From the NCBI GenBank assembly GCA_036784855.1, contig JAZDSV010000024.1:62001-126000 (forward strand): DNA of 64,000 bases, read 5' to 3'. Origin of the DNA: Aphelidium insulamus. Its lineage: Eukaryota > Aphelidiomycota > Aphelidea > Aphelidiaceae. Made by a program: the position numbers and the translations under genes. Shown here piece after piece: positions 1 through 10,961 of the stretch (position 1 is the stretch's first letter; the number at the start of each line of letters is the position of its first letter). The notes beneath the pieces were generated by a model that worked only from the letters and a program-made list of their open reading frames with translations, did no database searches and had not been told where the DNA came from.

Positions 1-126
1 GACTGCGTTGGCGGTGGATGTGCCCGAGATCCACGTCGAAGTAACATTGATTGCTTGAGGCGATACAACGTTGAGCAGGCACGCGGCCGTAATGAGGAAC
101 CGCGTACCGATCGCTTTCTTGTTCAT
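1..126 (-). CDS. Kelch-type receptor, N-terminal fragment cut by window edge
   Basis: The first 42 codons of a minus-strand gene are present; the rest lies to the left of the window. The start is MNKKAIGTRFLITAACLL, a short basic stretch and hydrophobic core typical of a signal peptide. It runs into INVTSTWISGTSTAN, which nearly matches the mature N-terminus of the complete kelch receptor starting at 52169 and closely matches those starting at 30366 and 33745. This is therefore another member of the kelch receptor family, and the cluster reaches beyond both blocks seen here. Whether it carries a kinase-like domain cannot be known. Family assignment is firm from the shared motif; the function is inferred. 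Confidence 0.8.
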   Translation of the reverse strand, partial: MNKKAIGTRFLITAACLLNVVSPQAINVTSTWISGTSTANAV

Positions 127-714
127 GTTGGCTCTACTGGAGGGTGGCGCTTTGTTCAGCCAAGTTTTGTCTGTTGGCCGTCATACACGGCTGCGGCGAT
201 TGGTCGACAGCACCGAAAGCTTTTACTATTTTTAGTTACACGCGCAATAATTGATGCCTATCTTGGGAACTAGCCGTGAGTAAGTTAGTTTCTAGCTGCT
301 GCGTGACCAAAGATAATATACGGTTGTATATCATCTATGTGTCCATAATCACATCCATACCATATGTATACGGTTATGGGTACAATATCCCTTTTCTTTT
401 CGCGCGAATTAGCGAATGCTCTGCCTTGCCCCCGAATTTATCACTCCGTGCAGCCAGGAGGATTTGAACAATGCACACCACAACACTGCATATTATCGTG
501 TAACCATCTCACACCATAAGGTACAAGGAAGGTCAGGAAAAGTGAAATAGCGAACATATAAATAAACCTCTATGGCCGCCCGCAACTTATATTTATATAT
601 ATGGAACACGATGCGTAGTCGGGATTCTTTTCCTCCACCGGAGGATTGCCATGTCTAAATAATTAGGGTGAGCATAACATATTTATGTGGGTGTTATAAT
701 ACATATGTGGAGAA
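127..714. other. Intergenic region between divergent kelch and bZIP genes
   Basis: No supportable gene. The stretch separates the minus-strand kelch gene from the plus-strand bZIP gene and should hold both promoters. A TATA-like TATAAATAA lies at 557-565, about 150 nt before the bZIP start. AT-rich stretches follow near 585-600 and 655-700. Short open frames here show no family features. Confidence 0.5.
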
Positions 715-2260
715 ATGATGTCCAAACTGACTGCACTGCACAACCCTAGTTCCCACGCGACAAGCGGAATGAACGATCCAGCAATTTTCGGCCTTATGCT
801 GGACGTGGAGCCGCGTGCAGTGCCGGCGCAGGAAAAGCCGGGTCCTCAGCAAGATCCTCTGGTGTCGCTTCTGCTAATGTCCGGCGACCCCGATACTGGA
901 TGCGGCAGCGATGACGCGCGGGATATCGCGTCATACGTTGACGACGGATCATGCACGCCAGCGCTGGGCGCATCATCGTCCGAGTCCTCCTTCACGTCCG
1001 GCGCACCGGATGCGGTGGATACGCCGTGCTTCAACGTGTATGCCCCTCGAACACAGCACTGTCATGCAGCCACTCGGCATCAGCCGCCGAGCGACGCGTA
1101 CGGGAGCGACAGCGCGCCATCGTTGTCCATGTCACCGTCCTCGCCGCCGCCGCCTCCAATGGAAAATGACGATGTGCAAGCGCATCAGCCAATATCTGCT
1201 GCAACGGCCAACACCACCGACACGGAACCGAAGCGTCGCCGACGCACCATCAATGAGAAACGCGCCGCGCAGAATCGCGAGGCTCAGCGGAATTTTCGCC
1301 AGCGCAAAGAGCAATATGTGGCGGCACTGGAGGCGCAGGTGCAACAACTGCACATGGAAGCAGCAGCGGTGCGCCAGGAAAATCTTTATCTGCGTCAGAT
1401 AGTCTCTGCGAATGGCGGGGCGATTCCTCCGCCACCATCAACGTCTCCGGTGCACGCGTCAGCGCCGTATATCGGGCAGCAGGATGGTATTCAAGATGTG
1501 GTCGGCCGCATACCTAGCGATCAGTCCGAGATTAATGCCGGAGATCTTTTCGCAAGCGACGCGGTAAAGCGGGATGAAGTTGCGGACCAGTGGCCCGACA
1601 CGATGCCCGCGCCCAGTCTGGACAATGCTGAGAATGCAGACAACAATCCCGTGTCGCTATTCACGGCAGATCCGACCATGCTGCCGCCAGCGTTTGGCGG
1701 CACGATGGCCATGGACAACGAGTTGTTTGCCTCACTCAACGGCGCGTCCGCCGCCTCCATGACATCGCGGTGGCAAGAGCCGAGCATGGAGTCGCTGCTG
1801 GCCGACGACCACATACTGCCGCCCACATTTGACGCGGAGGACTGTGCTCTGATGCCAGCTGATGTTGTTCCCGAAAGCTGCGGCATTGAAGCAGCCGGTA
1901 ACAACGGTACCGAGCCAGACAACAAGAAGACAGCCTGCGACGCCATTCAGAAGCAGTGCGAGGAGATCAACGAGAGTGTAATGAGCTCGCTGTGCAACCT
2001 GCTGCAGAAAAAGGCCACCATTGTGGATGTCGGTACGTGTGTTCACTAACTAAAATATGTCCTGCTTATACATTGCAGACGGCCACGTCAATGCGGTGGC
2101 CAAGGCCAAGTTGCGTGAAAAGAAGCTGGCTCTTATCATGCAAGTCAAGTCGCAAGTGGCCGACACTGCTCGCGCTCTACGAGAGTATTTTGAAGCGGAC
2201 CTCTGCGGCGAGCCAAAATCCAAGCCCCAGTCCACATCCATGTCCGTGAACAAGAATTAG
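715..2260 (+). CDS. bZIP transcription factor with fungal Yap/Pap1-type basic region
   Basis: Predicted sequence-specific transcription factor of about 499 residues. Two exons, 715-2032 and 2079-2260, join in frame across a 46-nt GTACGT...CAG intron. Residues about 172-200 hold the basic region, containing QNREAQRNFRQRK. The N-x2-AQ-x2-FR signature is that of the fungal Yap1/Pap1 class and differs from animal AP-1. A leucine-zipper heptad follows to about residue 235. The N-terminal part is acidic and Ser/Pro-rich, including a short poly-Pro run, as in activation regions. The C-terminal 110 residues are mostly helical in character and include a Cys pair, but I do not recognise a Yap1-type cysteine-rich redox domain. 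ATG codons at 715 and 718 are both possible starts. DNA-binding class is clear; target pathway (stress or nutrient response) is not. Confidence 0.85.
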
Positions 2261-2756
2261 CGTGTTTGCTCAACTCCCTTTCGTCAATGCCTTGCCGCCA
2301 GCAGCAGTTATTACAAATGAATACATACATGATAACAATAATTTGTGAGTGTTATGGTTCATAGTGTAAGCGCAATTGTTAACTGGAATGAGCTAATGTA
2401 ATGAACGAATGGGTTCGAAAGGTGGAAACACAGAGTGAAGAAACAAAAAGAAATAGAAGCAAAAGTACAAAGGTGAGAAAAAAAAGAAAAGAGTTTATAA
2501 AAAAATCAAAGGAAGGAATGAAGAAGGAACGAATGAAGAGGAACGAAGAAAGATAAAGAAAAAAAAGAAACGACACATGTACTCTTATTTGGAGACTATA
2601 CATGTACTAGACACCACCATTTGCCACACAACTACTTGTATTTGATACAAGAAGAAAGTACAGTTACAATGAAGAGGGAATAAGATGAAAGTGGAACGAA
2701 GAAGGACAGCAGAAAACGAATCACGCACGCAAGAAGGAAAACGGGAACGCAACAAA
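2261..2756. other. Intergenic region with purine-rich tract
   Basis: About 2400-2580 is strongly A/G-rich on the plus strand with many GAA and AAGAAA runs. The composition continues into the first codons of the longest frame downstream. No gene, RNA or element recognised. Confidence 0.5.
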
Positions 2757-3386
2757 ATGACTCAGCTCTGCCAGCTGCAGTCAATAACGCGCGCGATAAT
2801 GACTGCGGTCCAGTTTTTGCTGTACGCCACCGCCATAGGCTTCCTGGCACTGCTGCTGCGCATCCTGGTCGTGCGTCATCGCGCCATCGACCCGGATGAA
2901 TCTGTGGCAGAGGAACGCGCCTCACCCGACCTCAAAGTCCGCAGTTACCTGCAGCGCGTCAAGCGATACTTCAAGTCAGGCACCACGCTTGCCCGCGAAG
3001 GCGTCTACTTTGGCCGGCACCATCCCGAGACACTGACACCGGCGCGACGCTTCTACCAGGAGCTGCACGCGTGGGGATTTCACTTGCGCGAGATATTGGA
3101 CTTTCTGCAGGAGCGGCTGGGGATAAGCATGCTGCAGCTCATGGAGGTGGCCAACAGCGCGTTGAAGCTTGTGCGCGAGGCCGACCAGAAGCGCTATACG
3201 GCGGACGCACCGGTGCGCAACAAGGTTGTCGTGGATGACGAAGGCGATGGAAAACAACAAGACCGCGACGGGGACAGGGACAGCGTGGCGTCCAAGCTGC
3301 ATCGCCGCTCCAGCGAGCATATGCGCAAACTTGGCACCAAGACCGCGGCTGTTCTGGGCCTGAACCGTTCAGACTCTCGGCGATAG
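2757..3386 (+). CDS. Small single-pass membrane protein, unknown function
   Basis: Not recognised. From the ATG at 2757 the protein is 209 residues; an in-frame ATG at 2685 would add 24 Lys/Arg/Glu-rich residues, but that DNA continues the purine-rich tract and looks untranslated. A hydrophobic helix of about 20 residues, starting near residue 18 and containing FLLYATAIGFLALLLRILVV, is followed by a basic, helical region of about 110 residues and a charged, Asp/Lys/Arg-rich tail. The layout suggests a tail facing the cytosol or an organelle lumen with one anchor near the N-terminus. No introns are evident. Codon use resembles the neighbours and the frame ends cleanly at TAG, so it is likely a real gene. 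Confidence 0.6.
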   Translation: MTQLCQLQSITRAIMTAVQFLLYATAIGFLALLLRILVVRHRAIDPDESVAEERASPDLKVRSYLQRVKRYFKSGTTLAREGVYFGRHHPETLTPARRFYQELHAWGFHLREILDFLQERLGISMLQLMEVANSALKLVREADQKRYTADAPVRNKVVVDDEGDGKQQDRDGDRDSVASKLHRRSSEHMRKLGTKTAAVLGLNRSDSRR

Positions 3387-3573
3387 TTTTGCATTGATTT
3401 TGCTTGTGATTAGAATTTGGTTTGCTTTTTGCCTCTGAAGTCCGACTCTTTCCCCGGAGAGCTCTGTCAGGCACATATGTACTCAGAGCACAGAACACAG
3501 TCAATATTCCTCGGTAATCTTTTTTAGATTTTGTCCCCGTAGGATGGCGAGCAACACACCAAACTCGAATGGT

Positions 3574-6500
3574 CTACTCGGCGCTGTTGTTCTCCGTTGA
3601 GATCTTTTGTTTCTGGACAAAGGAGTAGTAGTGGCCGCGCTTGGCCAGCAGTTCCTCGTGCGTGCCCTCCTCCACCACTTTGGAGCCATCGGTGCCCAGC
3701 AGACTCCCCGGCACCAGTACCAGGATGCGATCCGCGTTCTGAATGGTGCTCAGCCTGTGTGCAATGATGATGGTGGTGCGACCAACGCGGGCCTTCTCCA
3801 GAGCTTCTTGCACCAGTTTTTCACTCACTCCGTCCAGTGCAGAGGTCGCTTCATCCAGCAGCAGTATCCGGGGATTCCGGAGGAGTGCCCGCGCGATAGC
3901 AATTCGCTGCCTCTGCCCTCCAGACAGTTGGGAGCCCTACAAGAAAATCAATCAATGATTAACAAACATTACAGATATATACATATATTTACTTACTTTT
4001 TCACCAATGAGGGTGTTGTACTTGTCGGGAAGCTCCTCGATAAAGTCGTGAATGTTGGCCAGTTTTGCCGCTTCGACCAGCTGCTCCGGAGTGGCATCTA
4101 GCACCTGGTCCCCATCCTTCTCAACAATGTTGCCGTACGCAATGTTCTCGCCGATGGAGCAGCTGAACAACTTTGGTTCCTGAGTGACCAGGCCGATCTG
4201 AGTGCGCAGCCAGCGCAGATTGAGCGTGCTGATGTCCACGCCGTCCAGCTTCACCTGGCCGCTGGCCGGGTTGTAGAACCGCTCAAGCAATGCGATGATT
4301 GTGCTTTTACCGCAACCAGACTCGCCTACCAGCGCCACCGTTTCACCGGCCTTGATGGTGATGTTGGCGTTCTCCATGACCACGGCGTTGGGGCGGCTCG
4401 GGTAGACGAACTTTATGTCTTGCAGTACAATCTCGCCCTTCAAATCTTTTAACTTCTCTCCCTTGGGCGACAGGGGATCAATGGAGGAATCGGAATCAAT
4501 CAGTGTAAAGATATCCAGCGCCGCGATGCTGCACTTGGATAGATTGGGCATGAATGTGGATACTTGACCGGCTCCCCTAGAGCAACCATTAGACTCGAGA
4601 ATGCTAAAACGCCACATACATGGCCGTGAAAATGACAGCCGAGAGCACAGTGTTCATCTTCAAAAAGTCATATGATCCGTTGGCGATGAATCGCGACCCG
4701 GCGTAAAATGCGGCAGCGTACCCCAAGAACATGGCAGATTGACTGACACCGAACGTAATGGCGGACAGGTGCGATGCACGCATGCTGGTTGCATGTGGCA
4801 CTCTCATCAGTGCATCTGCACACTCATGTTAATCATTCACAAAGTGTCCTGCACAATAATTGTACGTGCAATATTTTTGGAAAAACCGGTTCTCGGCGGT
4901 CAGTGACGCGACTGTCCTGATTGCTTGCACCGATTCAGTAACCACTTGACCGGCGGTTCGGTACGCTTCCAAGCTCGCATTGTTCCTAATAGACCCCATT
5001 AATTACGTGATATACAAGTTACATCATCACTTTACCCCTTCAGCGAATTCATTTGCAGTGCGCCGGCCAACGCAATCACCGGCACAATGCACAAGATAAT
5101 CAGTGTCAATTCCCAGCCGTACACAAACGCAATGACCAGTCCACCAATGAGGGTGCTAAAGGTCTGCAACACAGAACCCATAAGGCCGCCCATGAATCCC
5201 TTGACCAGATCGGCTTCCTGTGCCAGTTTAGTGGACAGCATTCCCACGCCGTGATTCTTGTCGTCGTCGAAAAAGGCGATATCTTGGCGCACAATGGCCT
5301 TGAAACAGAGAGCTCGTATCCGTGCCGTGAGCTTGATTCCAGATATTTCTACACATGATGGATGAGATAAACAATATAACGTGCTGAACACGTACCAAAC
5401 ATGGCCACTTGAAGATAATTGGCCAGGCCCGTAGCGGCAGCCAATGCAATAAACATGAGCGCCCAAAAGCGCGCAGCCTCTAACATTTCCTCGGTGGGAC
5501 GGTGGAACGAGTCCAGCATTTCCGCGTAGATGAGCGAGAATATAGGCATGACCTGAGAGTTGTAGTTTACTACTACCAAGCCGTACGTATGATTACGTAC
5601 CAGTCCATTTACGCACGACCCAAATGCGCCAATGAGCATGTACTTCCACTCGGGGCTGTTGAGCTGCGCAATGCGCAACATTGGCACTTTGCTCAATGGC
5701 ACCGGAGCGCGCTGCGTTTCCTCTTCCTTTTCCGTGGCTTTGGCATGCAAACCTTCTTTGCTGGCCGCCTGGACCTTGTCATCACCGGCACTGGCCTTGA
5801 CCACGGCTTTATCAGCATCGACAGCTTGATCCTCCGCATTCTCGCCATCGCCAGACGCAGCGTTCAATTTTTGGGCGTTGACCATGGCGGCGTACTTGCC
5901 ATCCATCTGCATCAATTCCATGTGAGTACCGCTTTCAATGATCTCTCCGGCGTCCATCACCACGATCTTGTCGGCCCGCTGCACCGTGCTTAGTCGATGC
6001 GCTGCGAAGGTCAGATTTCATCAGTACTGATCAGATGGTCTTCATACCAATGACGATGGTTGTGCGGGACTTGGAAGCAGCATCCAGCGCATCTTGCACA
6101 ACTTTTTCGGACGTAGAGTCCAGCGCCGCAGTCGCTTCATCCAACAACAATATCTTGGGATCCTTGACCAGTGCGCGCCTATAATGTCAAGTAAGCTTGT
6201 TAATTAAATAAGATCATAACATACGCAATGGCAATTCGCTGTCGTTGGCCACCGGAGAGCAAGAGACCTTGCTCGCCGACAGTGGTTTGATATTTGTTTG
6301 GCAGCGCAGAGATGAATGTGTGCGCATTGGCCAGCTTGGCAGCCGCTTCAACCTGTTCCTTCGTGGCGTCCTGCTTGCCAAACAAAATATTCTCGTAGAT
6401 GCTACCCGAGAACAGTGTCGGCTCCTGCGACACGAATCCAATCTGCTGTCGATACCATTTGACATTCAGTTCTTTCAAATTGACGCCGTCCAGCGTCACT

Positions 6501-8405
6501 GCTCCGTCGGTTGGATCGTAAAATCGTTCCATCAACTGGATGATGGTGGACTTTCCTGTAATCAATGTTAGACGGCATACATACATTATTGCCCACATAC
6601 CACAACCACTGTATCCGACAAGAGCCACAGTGTGTCCCTTTTGTACGGATAGTGAAAAGCCCTTGAGCACCTGGGTATCTTCACGGTTGGGATAAGTGAA
6701 TTTCACGTTCTTAAACTCGACGTCGCCAGAGACTTTTTCCAGTTTTGTGCCGCTCTCCGAGTTGGAATCAATCGCCGGCTTTCTGTCAATCACTTCCAGC
6801 ACTGACAGCATGGCTCCGCGGGCAGACGTGAAAGCGCTGTTATGTGATAAGGATCAATTACATACATCCAATTAATACTATCACTTACGCAATATTGGGA
6901 CCGGCATTGCCGAGAGACATGGCTCCAATAATGATGGAGAAAAAGACATTCAGCACGGCTATTGCATTAGACTAGAGCAAGTAAAAATCCCATGGAACAT
7001 ACATCCGGCATTCATTTCACCGCTGGCAATCAGTGTCGAGCCGTACCAGAACGCGAGAGCGTACGACAGGAACATGATCATGAATACGGTGCCGAGACCG
7101 GTGCCGGAAATATGCGCCTTCTTTGTCGCTTCTTTCGACGATAGCTTCAACGAGTTTTCATAGCGCCGCAACTCAAACAGCTCGGCGGAATACGCAGCCA
7201 CCGTGCGAATGGCCGACAAGACTGGTGAATCAGATCACACTATAATTGAGAATCGATGATACCTTCTTCCGCCACGGATCCAGATTTGCCGTACGCGAGC
7301 TGGCCCTTGGCAGTTGACTCGGCCATCAGCTTGGCCAAGAATCCTGCGAATGCGAATGAGTCAATACAAAATATATTTTGTATTGACTAGAACTGTAAAC
7401 CCCAAACCTCCAGCAGCGGCCATCAACGGAATAACGGTGAGCAGTACCAAGGCCATTTTCCAGCCCTTGGCTACGGAAAATGAGCGATAGACTATGTATT
7501 AGATAATAATAATAATACCGAAAGCCAGGATGAATCCACCGAGAAACGTGCAAATGTACATGATCATCAGCCCGAGCTTCTCGCCGATACCATCTTGCAC
7601 CAGATGAGAGTCACTATAGCAAGTATTACCAACTTTTAGACCATTAGCAATTGGCAAACCTGGTGACACGAGTGCTGACTTGACCGGCACTGTTCTTGTC
7701 GAACCAGGCAATGTCCTGGTGCAACAGTGCACGATAGTACTCTTCACGCATCCGCTTGGCCTGACGCTCCGCCGCCATGATCAACGTGACCTGGAACAAG
7801 TAGCTGGCAATGAATGCGCCCAGACCGAGAATGCTGACAAGGTATTATTGAATGAACGAAAGGCTAATAAAGTGAACAATACCAGAACCAGACGATCTGT
7901 TCATTGACTCGCGAGGTGAACTCGTCGGCTGGCAGCGGTGCAAACCCGTTTTCGGTAAAAATTTGAATGATATTGCCGAATATAAGCGTCATCTGTATCG
8001 TATTGTTATAACGGTAACTGATATGGTACCACGGCACAGCTGGAGCTTACCAGAGGCAACGAGCCGCCTGCAGCAGTGATGAAATCGTTAGTACACCGTC
8101 AATGACAAGCTTGATACACCCCACTTGCCTTGTGCCGCAGCGAACACGAACCCAACAGTAATCAGCAAGTAGTCATAGGGAGTGGCGAAACGAAACAGAT
8201 CAGACACTGCCGCAGCGGGCGCCGGCGCGGGTTTGCCCGGCTTCCCGTCGGCACCGCCACCCTCACCCTTCTCCACATCCTTATCCTTATCGGCGACCAC
8301 CGTAGTAGTAGTAACAGCCGCCTTATTGTTGGTCATCTCCAACTCTTCAGTGGCAGCAGGCGCCGCAGCGGCCGGTAGCCCCGTCGGCTGAACAGTTGCC
8401 TCCAT
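3574..8405 (-). CDS. ABC transporter, full-size ABCB/MDR type
   Basis: ATP-driven membrane exporter with the arrangement TMD1-NBD1-TMD2-NBD2, roughly 1,300 residues after removing about 18 introns of 40-60 nt; family members are typically near 1,280. NBD1 (about 6800-5950) has Walker A GYSGCGKST split by an intron, signature LLSGGQRQR, Walker [13 protein letters not shown] and H-loop [11 protein letters not shown]2 (about 4450-3574) has [10 protein letters not shown]-loop [24 protein letters not shown] and IIIAHRLST. All catalytic motifs are intact in both halves. A charged linker rich in Ala/Lys/Glu joins the halves, and NBD2 has a small insertion near PGSLLGTDG. The N-terminal 90 residues before TM1 are Ala/Pro/Lys-rich. 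The start at 8405 (MEATVQ) is chosen over an upstream ATG at 8549. One junction, near 4810-4870, could not be resolved. The substrate cannot be told from sequence; lipids, peptides or xenobiotics are usual for the family. Confidence 0.9.
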
Positions 8406-8653
8406 GATGTACGGAATGTAGTTTTTGTCTTCGGCGAACACTTCACTGTGAAATACGCAAGACCGATCGGCGCGGAGTGATAGGCCCAGATGCGTGCGCG
8501 CGCGCGGTCGGTCAGACAAACAAGCGCCGGCCAGCAAACAAGCAAGCAATCAACAAGCACGCTTATCGCTATTTTAGATGTAAATAATAGTCCGGCAAGC
8601 AACAATGCCAACAATGGGCGATCCATGGCCATGACGTGAACATTGCAAATCAT

Positions 8654-8711
8654 CATAGTCAAACGCATTGTTTCCATAGTGGAAACGGCTCGTTTTGCTA
8701 GTCGTGCGGCA
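8654..8711 (+). repeat. Left terminal inverted repeat of MULE remnant
   Basis: Begins CATAGTCAAACG and ends AGTCGTGCGGCA; 50 of 58 positions match the reverse complement of 10048-10105. It lies about 250 bp upstream of the ABC transporter start codon. Confidence 0.8.
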
Positions 8712-8855
8712 ACTGTGCCGTCATGGGTGCAGCACCGTGTCGTCGGAGGTCCACCAGGTGCAAAGGTACATATACATGCCCTCACATTGACATCCAAAGT
8801 TTATTTCTGTGCAGGAATCACAACACTTGCTCCCTGCAGACTTCCATTGCGCCAT

Positions 8856-9939
8856 TCATTGAAACTGCAGTGCCGTACCAACTCGGGGCGGACGGCCACG
8901 CAACGTCATTTCACGCCTGCGCAGTGGTGAGGCGCCAATAGCTGGAGCTGGTGCGCCAGGCTGCTCCTCAACTACGTCAATATTTCGTCGGGTTGCAATG
9001 CCGCGCTGCCCACGACGTCGAACTGTATGTTCTGGCATGGGCGTGACCCTATCGACTGTGTGATATATAATAGCATCAGGTTGCGGTGCGTATTCAATGG
9101 ACCGTGCGTTTACACGGTTTAAAACCTTCATTGTGGTATCCATACTCAGCACAATCGGTGCTGCAGTTGTATTGGCGTGTTGCAGTTGCTCCAATAGTGC
9201 TGGTGATGATACCACGAGCAGCAATGGATCATTGACTCCGCCACAGCCCAGTCGAAACAGCTCCGGAGTCTGTAAATGACCAATAATAACCGGACGCGCA
9301 GCGTCATGCTGATTGTCATCGGGCAGGTACTGGCGCACAAGATTTTCGACTTCAAGTACATCATTTGATACTCCTTTCGACCGCTCACTGCTGCTGATTA
9401 CCACATTAATGCACAAACATTTACACTTACCGAGCAACAAAATTCTTTACTTGACCATGTGTTGGCAGCACAGCAACATTTTCATTTTGTTGCAAGAGTT
9501 GCAACAATTGCATTGGCCGAACGCGACGGTTTTGTTGTAGCGCGGCAGCCATGACTGTACGAGCCTGATCATTAAGACCGCTTGCTGCATCCGCGGCAGC
9601 TTCATGCACATGGTCCGCGCACACAATCCTCACTGCAGTCTGCCATGATATGATATGATAGAAGTAAGCCAAGCATTCACTTACTCTAGCTTCGTGGACA
9701 CAAGACTTGATGACGGCCTTCCATCCGTCATTGCCGCAGTTTTTGCAATAGTAAAGCTTTTTTGTTGCTGCGTGCGGTAACTCGCTGCCATTGCATGTGG
9801 CAGCACATCTGACAGGCTTGTAGCTATATGCAATACGTAGCGGAAAGTTAAGCTGACTGCAGAAGTGATCCAGTGAGTCGTACTCGTCCTCGTCCTCGTC
9901 CATTGCAAAACAGTTCAGGTGAAACCGGCAAACTTCCAC
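8856..9939 (-). CDS. MULE-like transposase, N-terminal part only
   Basis: Three exons can be joined in frame. One intron lies near 9641-9685 (GTAAGT...CAG, a multiple of three without stops) and another near 9381-9428. The spliced product is about 345 residues. An acidic N-terminus is followed by a probable zinc-binding motif (CKNCGNDGWK, then CVH, then CADHVH), the C2-type/HxH pattern of the WRKY/FLYWCH-related domains found in Mutator-like transposases. Then comes LPTHGQVKNFVAR and the stretch LLEQLQHANTTAAPIVLSMD with DTTMKVLNR. The family has its first catalytic Asp at that point (usually D-x-T-Y-K). The frame ends soon after, so the other two acidic residues and the rest of the DDE core are missing. 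A catalytically complete transposase is excluded; a DNA-binding protein is possible. Family call rests on motif pattern. Confidence 0.6.
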
Positions 9940-10047
9940 GTGGAACCCAGTGGAATTATTGCGGCAGGTCGTGTCTGTTCAAGATATCCACATCTACACA
10001 TAATTGGCACAGTTACGAAACGAACTTTATGTATAGCTGTAGCGTAG

Positions 10048-10105
10048 TGCCGCACGACTCGGAAAACGATCCGTTTCTACTATGAAATAAATCCGTTTGA
10101 CTATG
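10048..10105 (-). repeat. Right terminal inverted repeat of MULE remnant
   Basis: Reverse complement of the left repeat at 8654-8711 with about 86 percent identity. Its outer end reads into ATCCGTTTGACTATG, the unit that is repeated just outside. Confidence 0.8.
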
Positions 10106-10168
10106 AAACAATCCGTTTGACTATGAAACAGCATTGACGCGCTATGAAAACAATCCGTTTGACTATGA
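10069..10168 (+). repeat. Array of a 20-bp repeat, proximal copy
   Basis: Copies of a unit close to CTATGAAACAATCCGTTTGA; the ATCCGTTT core begins at 10069, 10091, 10111 and 10153. It overlaps the right terminal repeat of the MULE remnant and looks like a subterminal repeat array. Confidence 0.75.
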
Positions 10169-10283
10169 AACAGCAAGTATATTAATTGAAATATATTGAA
10201 TAAAAATAAAAATTGAAAAAATTTTGCGCAAAAAGCGACACCTCCTCGCCCATCTTGGCCACCGGCACACGTGCGGTGGCAAG

Positions 10284-10781
10284 ATGTCCCAAACCAACAC
10301 GACAATTGACCCTCTGCAACGACTCGGCCTGGTTCTGAAAGCGATTCTCTACTTCGTCACCTGGCAGCCCACCCAAGCTCACACTATGGCGTGGTCGCTG
10401 GGTTGCCTATTTCAGAATTTTATGCCACGAATGACTGGCACCAAGACTCAAATTCGACAAGCACACAAGGACTTGCGCAACTTGGTCAACATTGTCTTGC
10501 GCGCAAATTGGACCAAACCGAAAGCAAACACTCCCAAAACACCACATTCAACCCGCAATGCTTACTTGTCCCCTGTGGACAAGGATGCCGGTTATTTTCA
10601 AAAACCCTCCTACCCGCCAACAGTGCAAACTGTTGGTATTGCCGTCGTCGGGGGTGCCAGTAAGTGTGTTTCCCTTTCAAGTTCGGTTCCTGCATGTGAG
10701 CATGACGTTCCATTTTCCGGTCCTTTTGGCCCGCACGAGCTGATGGTACCGACCGCGTGGCTTCCGACCGTTGAAGATTAA
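10284..10781 (+). CDS. Orphan ORF lying between two repeat arrays
   Basis: An open frame of 165 residues from ATG 10284 to TAA. Not recognised. It is rich in Thr, Pro, Asn and Lys, has one moderately hydrophobic stretch near its start, and has no signal peptide or known motif. It lies between two arrays of the same 20-bp repeat, so it is either cargo of a larger element or chance open sequence in element DNA. The longest frame continues upstream without an ATG. No introns with good signals were found. I would not rely on it being translated. Confidence 0.25.
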   Translation: MSQTNTTIDPLQRLGLVLKAILYFVTWQPTQAHTMAWSLGCLFQNFMPRMTGTKTQIRQAHKDLRNLVNIVLRANWTKPKANTPKTPHSTRNAYLSPVDKDAGYFQKPSYPPTVQTVGIAVVGGASKCVSLSSSVPACEHDVPFSGPFGPHELMVPTAWLPTVED

Positions 10782-10807
10782 TTAATTCTTATTTCCATAA
10801 TAAAAAA

Positions 10808-10918
10808 CTATGAAACAATCCGTTTGACTACGAAAAGATCCGTTTGACTCGCAAACAATCCGTTTGACTATGACACGATCCGTTTGTACTATGATTGGAT
10901 CCGTTTCTACTAGCACGA
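10808..10918 (+). repeat. Array of a 20-bp repeat, distal copy
   Basis: Five copies of the ATCCGTTT core begin at 10818, 10838, 10858, 10878 and 10899, a period of 20-21 nt. Same orientation as the proximal array at 10069-10168. The last copy ends ATCCGTTTCTACTAG, matching the inner copy of the MULE right end. Confidence 0.75.
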
Positions 10919-10961
10919 AAAACCTGAGCCATAAGTATTACCCTCATCATTATAACACACA

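Larger units (their letters stand above)
8654..10105. mobile_element. Mutator-like (MULE) DNA transposon remnant with terminal inverted repeats
   Basis: Two 58-nt segments, 8654-8711 and 10048-10105, are inverted copies of each other with about 8 mismatches and no gaps. Between them, on the minus strand, lies a gene for the N-terminal part of a MULE-like transposase. The interior is too short for a full transposase, so the element is an internally deleted, probably non-autonomous copy. I could not find a clear 9-bp target-site duplication. The right end merges into an array of 20-bp repeats related to the terminal repeat, so the true right boundary may lie further out, as far as about 10920. 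Confidence 0.65.

Noticed and set aside
440-485. GGATTTGAAC resembles the antisense of a tRNA T arm
   Set aside because: No complementary T stem, anticodon arm or acceptor stem can be drawn around it.
8405-8549. Upstream ATG at 8549 as the ABC transporter start
   Set aside because: It would add 48 Cys/Arg-rich residues with no counterpart in the family; the ATG at 8405 leads directly into the usual linker and TM1.
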